DNA of 64,000 nt from Diphasiastrum complanatum (lineage: Eukaryota > Streptophyta > Lycopodiopsida > Lycopodiales > Lycopodiaceae), in the NCBI GenBank assembly GCA_029204225.1, contig CM055103.1, positions 21,950,709-22,014,708 on the forward strand, given 5' to 3'. A program made the translations under genes and the position numbers. Each line of letters starts with the position of its first letter. The first letter of the stretch is position 1. Below are positions 55,130 to 64,000 of the stretch, piece by piece. The notes under the pieces were generated by a model. That model was given only the letters and a program-made list of their open reading frames with translations. It made no database searches and had not been told where the DNA came from.

Positions 55130-55378
55130 CGACAGCCAAAGAGGTTACTACCCTCATGGTAGTCATCCGAGCAGTAGGAAAAAAGTCTCCTCATAATCAA
55201 TTCCCTTTTGCTGAGCATAGCCTTTGGCAACAAGCCTTGCCTTGTACCTTTCAATGGTACCATCTGCCTTATACTTGATTTTGTATACCCATTTAGAACC
55301 AATTGACTTCTTCCCATGAGGAAGATCAACAAGAACTCAAATCTGGTTCTTCATGAGTGAGTCATACTCATCTGGTTC
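55130..55378 (-). pseudogene. Copia RT fragment fused to truncated LTR
   Basis: Corresponds to 51246-51490 with about 5% difference. The minus-strand reading includes the stretch for [19 protein letters not shown] and [12 protein letters not shown] in shifted frames. It comes from the same copia family but a different copy. It ends where LINE sequence begins, near 55380. Confidence 0.8.
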
Positions 55379-55379
55379 T

Positions 55380-56947
55380 TTTCCAGGAGGCTAAAGCATC
55401 AGGATGTTTTACAGCTTATTGGGATGGTCAGGTGCGATGCTTAGACCGAGGTCCATCTTCCTCCAGCGCATAGGACCCACATCACCTACATACATCCCAC
55501 CTACGTATCAGGTTATGGAACTATAATGGTATTCATTCTTCATCAACAACAGGGGATTTAGCAGACTTCATCGCACATGCCACATGGAGATATCTTTCTT
55601 TTCACAGAGACTCATGAGAGTCAGTTTGGGGGACTACCGGAGTTTCAGGGCTTCAGATAGGTTTCTGTTTTTTGTTCAGAGACTAGATCTGCTAGAGGCA
55701 AAGGTTCTGGTGGTGTAGCATGCTTATACAGGGATTTATTACATCCTATCATTGATCTAGTTTGACAGGATGAGCATGTATGTTACATATGGCTTAGACT
55801 TATTGGATAGAGTATTTGGCTTGACAGGAATTTGTATTTGACAGTTTGTTACTTCCCTCCAGAGTCTTTTTCTTTTGCTGATAGTATTGGTTCCCCATAT
55901 GCTGATCTCTCTTCGGATATTCTTCTGTATTCTGAGTGTGGTTACGACTTCAACGCCAGGACCTCCTCTAGACAGACAAAGTTTCATGAGATTACCGATG
56001 ATCCTTTGAGGATACATGCCAGCACGAATATGGGGGTTGACAGGTTCTCAGCCGATGATAGTGGCCTGGTCTCTGCATATGGTGAACATTTCCTTCTCCT
56101 GGGGGAGGCTCATGAGCTGGCCATTTTCAATGGCTTACCTTGTTGGCTGACTTTTGGAGACTACACTTGCCACCCTCATAGCGGCGGACATAGTGTTGTG
56201 GATTATTCCATGGGGTCACCATCTCTTATTGCCTTTCTCTCTGACTTCACTGTTTTTCCCACCACATTATTTGACCACTCCTTTGTTTCCATCAATTTGG
56301 GATCAGTGTTAAATCTCTCTCCATCTAATCCTTGTCATATGGAACGTGCCTCTATTTACACCTTTAATAATGCTTATACTCCTCTTTACCAAGATGCTCC
56401 CTCCTCCTTACTTCGTAACTTTCCATATGATAACCCACTCCACTCCCAAGCGTCTTTCCTGACTACAGCTCTTCACACTGCAGCCTCTATGGCCTTCCCT
56501 ACCAAACATCGCCGAAAATATGCTTTCCCAAAGTGTTGTCATCCTCACCAACCTTGGTATAATGACATATGTAAACAACTCCACTCTCAAGTCAACTCTG
56601 CTCAACTCATATCGTCCTCCCAACTTCATCATCTCAGACGTCTATATAGCTATACTTGCCGCTATAAGAAACGCATACACGAAACCTCTGAAGGAAAACC
56701 CCTCATAGATCTTCTCTATAGTTCCTCATCTAGGCCCTTTTGGCGTGAATTTATAACCCGTGCTCCACCCCCATTGTTGAGAGATTTACGTTGCTGGACT
56801 GAGTATGCCACCTTACTTTACACCTTTCCTACTGATCCGATTGTTGTATCTCCTTGTCCCTTCACTTTCTCCGTTTTCACCCCTGACATGGTCTCCCTCG
56901 CTATTGAGAAAATGAAACCCATCGTGCTTGAGATATCAAGGATTTAG
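55380..56947 (+). pseudogene. LINE endonuclease region
   Basis: The first 450 bases are shattered by stops, but 55832-56947 is a 371-codon open frame. It contains YDFNART (from the GDFNAR motif of apurinic-type endonucleases), GEAHELAIFNGLPCWLTFGD, YTCHPHSGGHSVVDYSMGSP and LFDHSFVSINLG; the final D-H pair of the endonuclease fold is present. The rest is the linker towards RT (HQPWYNDICKQLHSQ, KPLIDLLYSS). The endonuclease nicks genomic DNA for target-primed reverse transcription. Confidence 0.85.
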
Positions 56948-57750
56948 AATTTGAACTCCTGATTCATGCTACTGATATTCTTTCACCTGTTTTAGCCTCT
57001 CTCCTTAACCAAGCCGTCATCTCTGGATTTCCCCTTGTGTGGTGTACTAATATCATCCACCCCATTCACAAGAGTGGTGATCCCATGAAACCTGAGAACT
57101 ATCGTACCATTATGATTGGCCACATTGTGGCTAAGCTTTACGACACGATCCTTCAGACAATGATTAGTTGTGAGGCAGAGACACGGGGGGCTACATGCTT
57201 TGGGTCAGGCTGGTTTCAGGGCACAACACTATTATTGATCATGTGTTTACTCTCCGGGCTATTATTGAGGAGGCTAGATCCAGACATGAGAGAGTATATT
57301 GTTGTTTTTTGTGGACTTCCAGAAAGCATTCGACTCTGTTGCAAGTCATAAGCTTATCCAGAGGTTGAGAGATCTCGATTTCCCTATTGATACTATATTG
57401 GCGGTCATGGCACTCTATGAGCAAGTCTGGGGATGTTTCAGGTCCGATGAGGGTCCCCACTCTTTTTGGTCTATATATCGATGAGCTTGAGAGAGCCATC
57501 AACCAGGATGGTGATATTGGCTGCAGGCTGGGTGATATACTCATTTCCATTTTGCTTTATGTTGATGATGTGGCCTTACTTTCTGCTTCTGGCAAGGGGT
57601 TGCAGCGGCACTTGGATACCTTATAGTTTTTTGGAGACTTATTTGGTTTGATTGTGCATACCAGGAAAACCAATGTTACGATCTTTAATACCTCCATGAC
57701 ATTTATGCAGCGACAGATGTTCACTCTAAGGGGACAACCACTTGAGGTGG
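56948..57750 (+). pseudogene. LINE reverse transcriptase
   Basis: Across three frames: NIIHPIHKSGDPMKPENYRT (RT block 1-2), FFVDFQKAFDSVASHKLIQR (block with the first catalytic Asp), GVPTLFGLYIDEL-like GPMRVPTLFGLYIDELERA, and ISILLYVDDVALLSASGKGL with the YVDD active site at about 57555. Frameshifts lie near 57300 and 57450 and stops near 57482 and 57624. The usual domain order of non-LTR elements is kept. Confidence 0.88.
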
Positions 57751-58997
57751 ACTTCCTTCACTGGTCCTGCCTTCAATATGAGACACACTGCCACATCTAG
57801 ATTTCGTAAGGGGCATGCTGCGCTAGTTAGTCTCGAGCCCTTTTGTTTCAGGAAGCACATTCGGGATGCCTCGAGTAAGTGTATCCTATTTGATACTATT
57901 GTTGCACCCACAGTTATGTATGCAGCAGAGGTTTGGTGCACTGGGATTCCTGAGTCAGAGTGGACTAGCATCTCGTCTACAGATTAGTATGTTGGCACGC
58001 ATGATCCGGGCCAAACCATCTGATCCTCACCAAGTTATACTTGGTGAGTTTGCTGTCATTCCACTACGGGTTGAGGCTATTTTCAGGTTGATCACATATA
58101 TCCATAGTGATGAGTCTTCCAGTTTGCGTTATCCACACATAGCTTTTCTCTTCTCAGCAGCTTCATATCCAGGGTCACCAATTATCATGGTACTCCCAGG
58201 CTTCTCGTCTTCTACGCATTTACAACATTGACATTTCTGATCTACCAGTGGGTCCTCATCAATATATCAGGGGGGTTATTTATCAGGCATATTCTCGAGT
58301 GACTTGGCAGGGGACCTTGGGGGTCAAACCGGTCTTTAATCGCTCTAGTTTCCTCGAGCTCGACAGTGTTGGGGTCCCAGTTTTGCCTCGCTATTTAGGT
58401 AGCGGACTTTCACATTGCCTTCGTTTTACACTGGGCCAATTTCGAGTTCCCTCACATCAGCTATATGTGGAGACAGGGCGCTTCCAGGGCATCCCTCATA
58501 TGAGCAGACTTTGTCATATGTGTACATTAGGGGAGTTGGAGTCAGAGGAGCATTTTCTTTTCAGATGCCCTGTCTATTATGACATTCGAGGACGTTATCA
58601 TTGTCTTTTCCAGGACTCTCTAGTCACACTTCGCTCACTCATTTCATATGTTGACCCTCGATGTGTGGCACTGATGCTTCGCGAGATGTTCCTGCTCCGC
58701 AGAGATATTTGTCAGAGAGATCAGTATGGATACCATGACTCCCAGCAGACCCAGATCACCTTATTTTTCTCTAGGAGACGATCTAGAGCAGACGCCGATA
58801 GTTTGTCAGAGGATGAGTCAGATATCTTACCTCGAGATTCTCATCGCGATCGCCGACAGTGTATTGCCTCCGGACCACATGTTAGAGCTACCAGGAGACC
58901 TCACAGACCTAGAGCTCATGGGCATAGGCCCACTTCTTTAGCACCTGTGTCTTCTTCTATCCTTGCTTTCTTCAGTAGTGTTCCTGTGGTGACATGA
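57751..58997 (+). pseudogene. LINE C-terminal domain with CCHC-like motif
   Basis: A thumb-like segment is readable (RKHIRDASSKCILFDTIVAP, TVMYAAEVWCTG). After a shift the frame 58248-58997 contains GLSHCLRFTLGQFRVPSHQL and the motif RLCHMCTLGELESEEHFLFR followed by CP, the C-x2-C...H...C knuckle found near the end of many plant LINE ORF2 proteins. About 130 codons of basic, Arg-rich sequence follow it (RPHRPRAHGHR). Stop at 58995. Confidence 0.85.
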
Positions 58998-59239
58998 TCT
59001 ATCACATAGTTCGGACAATTATTGTATAGTTATACGATATCCCATTGTACCATATTTTAGACTTCCATGTCTGAGAGCAACGAGAGTTTGTCTGGTCTTG
59101 ATAGACCAATCATTTTAGCTAGTAGTTGTCGTTTGTTTATGGAGACATTTATATGCTCCATTTCAATATCTGTCACACTTGAGATGTATTTATTTGGTTT
59201 TATATGCCTTTTGGCATTAAAAGACATTAAAGCTTTCTT

Positions 59240-59292
<53 letters not shown>
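58998..59292 (+). mobile_element. LINE 3' UTR and CT-rich tail
   Basis: The untranslated region runs from the stop to ATTAAAAGACATTAAAGC and then directly into (TTTC)n(TC)n (59234-59292). No poly(A) tail is seen where one would be expected. Confidence 0.6.
59234..59292. repeat. (TTTC)n-(TC)n microsatellite
   Basis: Two to three TTTC units then about 25 TC units. Confidence 0.95.
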
Positions 59293-59297
<5 letters not shown>

Positions 59298-59543
59298 AAA
59301 CCATGCAAAAATACAACAAGCTATACTGAACCCCCACAACTCGTAGCAAGCAACATCAACATCAGATTCAAACATAATCTCTACAAAGATAAGACATACA
59401 TGGTAAAATGTATGAATAATATACAATGTTGGGCCTCAAGGCACCAAAATGATCTAGTACAGTGAAATGATCAAACAATATAAAATCACTGAGACAACGA
59501 CTCTTCCTTCGACTGGTAGTTAGAGTCATCTGAAGCCGTGCTA

Positions 59544-59903
59544 TTACAAAACAATGCCTCTCTCTCTGACGAGAGGTGATGTCGGTGGTGGTGATGCCCC
59601 ACCTATGCCTCTGCCTCTTCCTTTGCCCCTGCGTGTGCCGCTGCTCCTACCTCGGCCCCTGCCTCTCTCCCCAGTCCTCTCCCTATCTTGCCTCAAGCTG
59701 AGTAGCATGATTGTCCAAACGGGTAGTGACGTCCTCAGTAGTAGAGGAGGCTCGTGTGGTCGGCATGACAACAAAGTGATACAATGTGACTTTTGCGACT
59801 CTGTGTCAAATGTTTCTACAATTTCTATGTAGAACGTTACTTGGAAAATGCAACTTCGAAAAAAGTGTGAAAATGCGACTTGCCAACTATGCGAAAAAGC
59901 CAA
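59544..59903 (-). pseudogene. RG-rich open frame, hAT-tail-like
   Basis: The 119-codon minus-strand frame contains RDRERTGERGRGRGRSSGTR, then RGKGRGRGIGGASPPPTSPL and ends VRERGIVL. It is similar in style to the truncated frame at 47829-48021. Its first half shows no known domain. It could be the relic of a hAT-type C-terminus; function unknown. Confidence 0.3.
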
Positions 59904-60329
59904 TGTATGCGAAAAAGCACAAACCCTGAGGGAGAGGAGTCAGGACACAAGTCATCACCTCAACGTAGGCTCTACACAAACGAATCTAGCATGTGATAGG
60001 TGGTGAAGAAGCTACCAAATAAAGGAAATATGTACTACAAAGAGAGTCCAAAAACCATCAAGTGAAAGTGTGCAAAAATATGTCAATATCACCTCAAAGT
60101 AGGGGACTGGAAATAGGTGGGTATGCTGCCCCAAAAAATTAGCAAGGTAGCTCAAAGTGCGGCAGCAAAGAGGGTGATGCAATGGTTAAAATGTAACCGA
60201 AAACTAGCAAACAACTGCACATAGGGCTTTACAAAGAATGGAAGGTACTGCCCTGAAAACATAACAAGTGAAGTCGAATAACCTAAAAAAATAGGGCTGG
60301 AGCCTCCAAAAGACCAATGTTTTATGGTA

Positions 60330-60712
60330 CCTTTCGAATTGCCTTTTTGAACCGTGTTTGAATCGGGTTTGAATCGGGAAAGAATCGGCTTCTCTAGGTT
60401 CGAACCGACGAATCAGTTTTAGGTTTTCCCCCCCCCCCTTAGTTTCTACCCTTCGATTATGTCAAAAAGAAGTGCCTTCTTAGTGTTAATGGGTAACATG
60501 TACATTATAATGATTTAGGGTTCTTGATCCATCTGTTGCCTGGGCCCCGCAGTTTTGCTATGATCTATCTGGTATCATTTGTGACATTAGCTAGTAACTA
60601 CCAACTTCCATACATGAGTAGAAAGATTGATCATTGTTACTCGTCACTCAAAACATTAATGTCAGACCATACATATTACAATGTACAATGAAACACTCGA
60701 AAAAACCCTGAA

Positions 60713-60757
<45 letters not shown>

Positions 60758-60985
60758 GAAAATGCCAAAAAAAAAAAACGGTTTGAACCTTTTTTTTCTA
60801 ATTTAAAATTAAAATAAAATAAATCAGTTCGAACCGTTTAAAAAAAAAAAAGTGGTTTGAACCTTTTTTTCTTTTAAGAAAAATGAAGATGTTTTTTTTT
60901 TTTTTTTTTTTTTTTTTTCGGTTTGAAAAAAAACAAAAACAGTTCGAACTGGGTTGATTCAAACCGGCGGTTCAACTGTCAAAAG
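60330..60985. repeat. GAACCG/CGGTTC subterminal-type repeats
   Basis: GAACCG, GAATCGG and CGGTTTGAA motifs are dense in both orientations: TTTGAACCGTGTTTGAATCG (60352), GGTTCGAACCGACGAATC (60399), CAGTTCGAACCG (60825), AGTTCGAACTGGGTTGATTC (60940) and AAACCGGCGGTTCAACTG (60961). This is how the ends of plant hAT-type elements commonly look. The stretch includes a C-run (60430), a CT array (60714-60753) and a T27 run (60892-60918). Confidence 0.6.
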
Positions 60986-61830
60986 CCAACAAACAAATGC
61001 TGATGAAAAAGTGCCCAAACCTCCTCCAAATAGGGCATTACAAAGTGCAATAAGTACTGCTCAGAAAATCCGCCAAAATAGCCACCAGAAAAGATAGCGG
61101 TCCACTAAAACAATCTCCAGAAATAATCTGCAAAAGGAAAAATAAATGGTTTTTTTTTTCCAGTCAAGTTTGGCTGAAGTTCTTCTATCAAAGATGTGCA
61201 AAAAGTGGAGATCGACCAGGTGTAGAGGAAAACTAGCATTCCCACCAAGGAAGGAAAGTGCTGTGATTCCAAGTTAGGAATGTATCTATAGATTTAGCAT
61301 GAAAGATGGCAAGTAGCATTCATAAAAGTGGCAGAATAATCATTCACAAGCATTTTCCAACAATGAAGATGGCTACCAATAGCTCAGGCAAATTTCCAAC
61401 AAAGATCTCCAATACAAAGATTGAACTCCCCTACAAAGAGCCTTAGACTCCAAACTCATGATTGACCAATGAATAGCCTTAGTGGCAATTTATGCTAAGC
61501 AAAAGCTACCTGCCTTCAATTGACTTGGAGGGAAATATGAAGATTCAAATATTAGGGCCCAAGTTAGGAACCATGGAAAATAGTGTTCCAGGGCTTGCCA
61601 AGTGTAATAGAAAGTGCAGTAGAAAGCTGCCTGCTAGAAAGCAGAAAACCGCCAAAGTCAGCCCATTTAGCATGCATATTAGGCCAAACATGCTAGATTT
61701 CTACCAAACGAAAAGCAAAGCCTTTCATAGTTCTACCACCATGAATTATAGGTTCTAAAAGCACACTTTCATGAAGTACAATACAACCAAAAAGAGTCAA
61801 AACGATCACACCTTAAAGATGTTGATTGGT
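60986..61830 (-). other. Probable leader of an LTR element, no gene
   Basis: Lies left of the minus-strand primer site at 61831-61843, so it would be the untranslated leader of an LTR retroelement. No gag frame is recognised. The 88-codon frame at 61492-61758 has no known domain. Confidence 0.35.
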
Positions 61831-61843
61831 GGCTTTGATACCA
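61831..61843 (-). promoter_or_regulatory. LTR primer-binding site, one mismatch
   Basis: The minus strand reads TGGTATCAAAGCC against TGGTATCAGAGCC. On the plus strand it is followed by ACCATTACGAACTCAAACGG, a sequence that looks like an LTR edge. Confidence 0.6.
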
Positions 61844-62760
61844 ACCATTACGAACTCAAACGGTCTTTAATTCATTTGTAATTTTTCAAGTTCATGAACA
61901 TCTTTTCCTATCCTTTTACGTATTTGTGGTCACGCTTCAGATTGGGACAACTAATAAAATTTTGATGTTTATGTCGGTTTGTTTGAGCTCTAGTCTGTCT
62001 GCATGACTCTGAAATTGTTTGTGTGCTAAAAGGGAGGGAGGTAGTGAAGGCTCAATTTTTTTTCATTCATTCGAGGTTCATGGGACAGCCATGCTATCTC
62101 ATTCTCAGTGGAGATCATAGTTACTAGAAAATGTGTTGGATCTTTTGGAGTAGGAATTTCTTCTCGATGTACTACTTTTATTGACGTACTCTCTGATGCA
62201 AGGGCATTGGGGCAATCTGAAGCAAGTTTGGCCCTTGAGTGCACATATTAGACTTGTGTGAATGTGATTATGATAACAGGGCACAGAAATATATTTTAGT
62301 TATGAATTGTGTAGCTGGAGACGTTAGAGATACATCACACATATCCGACATCCTTTCCTTGTGGAATTATGCATCATACATAATGCAACATCCTTTCCTT
62401 TTCTAAGTGTAGTTTTTGAAGTTTCAACTTTTTAAATCTATTGTAACCCTAAATGAAAACACTTGAATTGAATGTACAGTAAAGAATGGGTATCTTTGCT
62501 TTACATGTACTTGTGAAGCTATGTAGAAAGTACAAGAGGGTTAAAGTGTATGGAATCATTCATCCAAGTTGTATTCAGCTAGTTATGTTGGTACAGTTAT
62601 CCCACCTGCTAGCCTCTCTAGGAACTTGGAATTTGGGAGTTTTGAGCAAGACGAAATGATGAATATATCAACTTTTTCACTTTGCCCATTTGAATGAGGA
62701 GGTAGAGACTTGATTGGCACTAAAACCTTGTGATGGAAATTTGCTACATTGCTTTGTATC
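61844..62760. other. Possible LTR, otherwise no gene
   Basis: If the primer site is real, an LTR on the minus strand begins at about 61845; its far end is not determined. A pair of CATCCTTTCCTT repeats at 62349 and 62390 is the only other structure noticed. Confidence 0.35.
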
Positions 62761-62764
62761 ATAG

Positions 62765-62890
62765 TTGCCTGTTCCGGAACGTGGCCAAATTTGTTTTTTT
62801 TACTTGGTGCCATGTTCTGACCCAGCCAATACGTTCCAGAACGCACTATACGGAACGTAAAGCACGTTCCGAGTGCTTTGGGTCGGAACG
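62765..62890. mobile_element. MITE-like element with GGAACG repeats
   Basis: CTGTTCCGGAACGTGG at the left and GGGTCGGAACGGGTTTC at the right bracket about 120 bases. Inside are ACGTTCCAGAACGC, ACGGAACGTAAAGCACGTTC and CGAGTGC. GGAACG or its inverse occurs at least six times. No coding capacity. Likely a non-autonomous hAT-type element; target duplication not resolved. Confidence 0.5.
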
Positions 62891-63440
62891 GGTTTCTAAG
62901 CTTTGTATCAATATGTGGTAACTAATTTGTACAATTTATATGTCAGTGACCTGCTCTTACTTCCAGGGACTGATAATGTGACAGGGATTGCATCATAGCA
63001 TCTAGTCCATGCTAGGCATGATTGGGGTTGATAGTCTAAGATACTTAAGGACAGTGGAATCATGATCACGACCTAGAAATTATGTAGAAGGAGAACTTCA
63101 AATTTCATGACAGCAAATATGTACATTTTGTATAATTTGTCTTATCCAAAGAAACACCATGTTTATTCTTGTTTATTCACAAAGTTATTCATTTCATGAT
63201 GTCTCTCTCACATGAAGTTGATATAGGGACAACAGTAAAATGTATGTACATGTACACCATGCACCATGATTGGATCTGGTCATTTGCAATGTATTTCCAG
63301 CCTTCTTGCATATAAGTAGCTTAGAGCTTGGTGCTAGGAGCTGGTATCTGTGAATGTGCCAATACTAAGGATGAAGCTTTCCAGTCTCATTCCCTTGACC
63401 TACATTTAAAACTTTGGGGGGTTAAGCTACATAGTCTGAC
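62891..63440. other. No gene seen; upstream of candidate exon
   Basis: AT-rich sequence upstream of the open frame at 63441. A promoter would be expected here if that frame is a real first exon, but none can be placed. Confidence 0.35.
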
Positions 63441-63797
63441 ATGAAGAGATTTAACCAGATCGCAGGCGCATTTCTGAGTAAGAGAGGTGCGGGCCCTTTC
63501 AGTTTAAAGGGTTTGCATTATGATTCTACATCACCAATTTCGGAAATGTATCAATGGCATTCACCCCAAGAACATCACAAAGCAACTCTTCAAGTTGCAG
63601 GTTTTTTGCAGGCCTCTTTCCATCCAAGCAGAAATTGCACAAAATCATTTGTGCATCATATTGCTAATTCTGCTCTCGAATCTGAATTGGAGTTGCCAAT
63701 CGAAGAAACAGCTAGGCCTCAAGTGTTGAAGACCAAAAAGCTGACAAAAACTGCCAAACATATCATGGAGGTGAAGCAAAAATACCCGGCCTTTAGT
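63441..63797 (+). CDS. Candidate organelle-targeted first exon, possibly MutS-like
   Basis: From ATG 63441 the frame encodes MKRFNQIAGAFLSKRGAGPF with a basic, Ser-rich N-terminus like a mitochondrial or plastid presequence. It ends in PQVLKTKKLTKTAKHIMEVK followed by QKYP. The K-L-T-x-x-x-x-x-[IYF]-x-x-x-K-x-x-[HY]-P pattern is how the mismatch-recognition domain of MutS proteins opens. The expected continuation (LLxxVGxFYE) is not in frame, which suits an exon ending just after KYP; the best donor I can offer is GTATCT at 63798. The next exon would lie beyond 64000. Organelle MutS homologue is a guess from a short stretch. Confidence 0.35.
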
Positions 63798-64000
63798 TGT
63801 ATCTCTTTTCTAGTAGCTAAAAAATCTGAGTCATTGTGCATTTTGTTTATATGCAACTTGCCTCTAGTTTGAGCATTTCTTAGAGGTACACACTTTCCTG
63901 TGGTGAATTAAATCGTTCACTCAGCGCTGTTAGTGTATCTCGAGCATGTTGCATTCTTAAGTGGCTGTACTGGAGTGTAGCTGTCATTCTTCGATAAGTA

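Overview
The window reads as nuclear DNA of a land plant. It carries spliced plant-type genes (urease, a plastid-type VOC/glyoxalase-fold protein), Ty1/copia elements primed by initiator Met-tRNA, Ty3/gypsy, CACTA, hAT, LINE and Helitron-type remnants, and many long AG/CT and AT dinucleotide arrays. Host coding sequence is sparse and nearly every mobile-element frame is broken. That suggests a large, repeat-rich genome. A fern or other non-flowering vascular plant is my guess, but the sequence does not settle the lineage.

Left part (1-31 kb). The minus-strand first exon of urease (490-615) sits at the left edge and the rest of that gene lies outside. Next come two divergent copies of one LTR family in opposite orientation (about 2.65 and 6.9-7.2 kb), a decayed copia primer site and integrase (6.66-7.76 kb), microsatellite-bounded short repeats (9-13 kb), a Helitron/PIF1-like helicase relic (10.87-11.58 kb) followed by degenerate telomere-like repeats, and a palindromic CACACGTGTG cluster (13.86-14.46 kb). 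Two head-to-head copia reverse-transcriptase segments lie at 14.6-16.7 kb; the plus-strand one is a single 1.6-kb frame with only three stops. A possible MZT1-like exon (17.5 kb), a broken alpha/beta-hydrolase-like exon (18.7-19.1 kb) and several diverged tandem repeats follow. The best host gene is a VOC/glyoxalase-like gene on the plus strand with three exons at 28.24-29.53 kb.

Middle (31-43 kb). A copia 5' half (LTR with four CCAAT repeats, primer site, gag, protease) runs to about 33.6 kb. It abuts a minus-strand gypsy gag-pol pseudogene (33.8-38 kb), then a CACTA relic (DUF4218 then DUF4216), then a very decayed second gypsy reverse transcriptase.

Right part (43-64 kb). A minus-strand hAT transposase pseudogene with recognisable introns occupies 44-47 kb. 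A compound copia array follows, LTR / partial internal / LTR / nearly complete internal / truncated LTR (48.02-55.13 kb), then another copia reverse-transcriptase scrap, then a full-domain but broken LINE (55.4-59.24 kb) that ends in a CT array. After 59.5 kb there are hAT-like terminal repeats, a further LTR primer site (61.83 kb), a small MITE-like GGAACG element and, at the right edge, a candidate organelle-targeted first exon.

No operon-like or defence system is visible. The logic of the window is serial nesting of transposable elements. The most informative observations are comparisons between sibling copies: a CAG-to-TAG stop, loss of the reverse-transcriptase active site, and a deletion junction between primer site and reverse transcriptase. 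Also notable are the GC-AG urease intron and the palindromic repeats in the copia leader.
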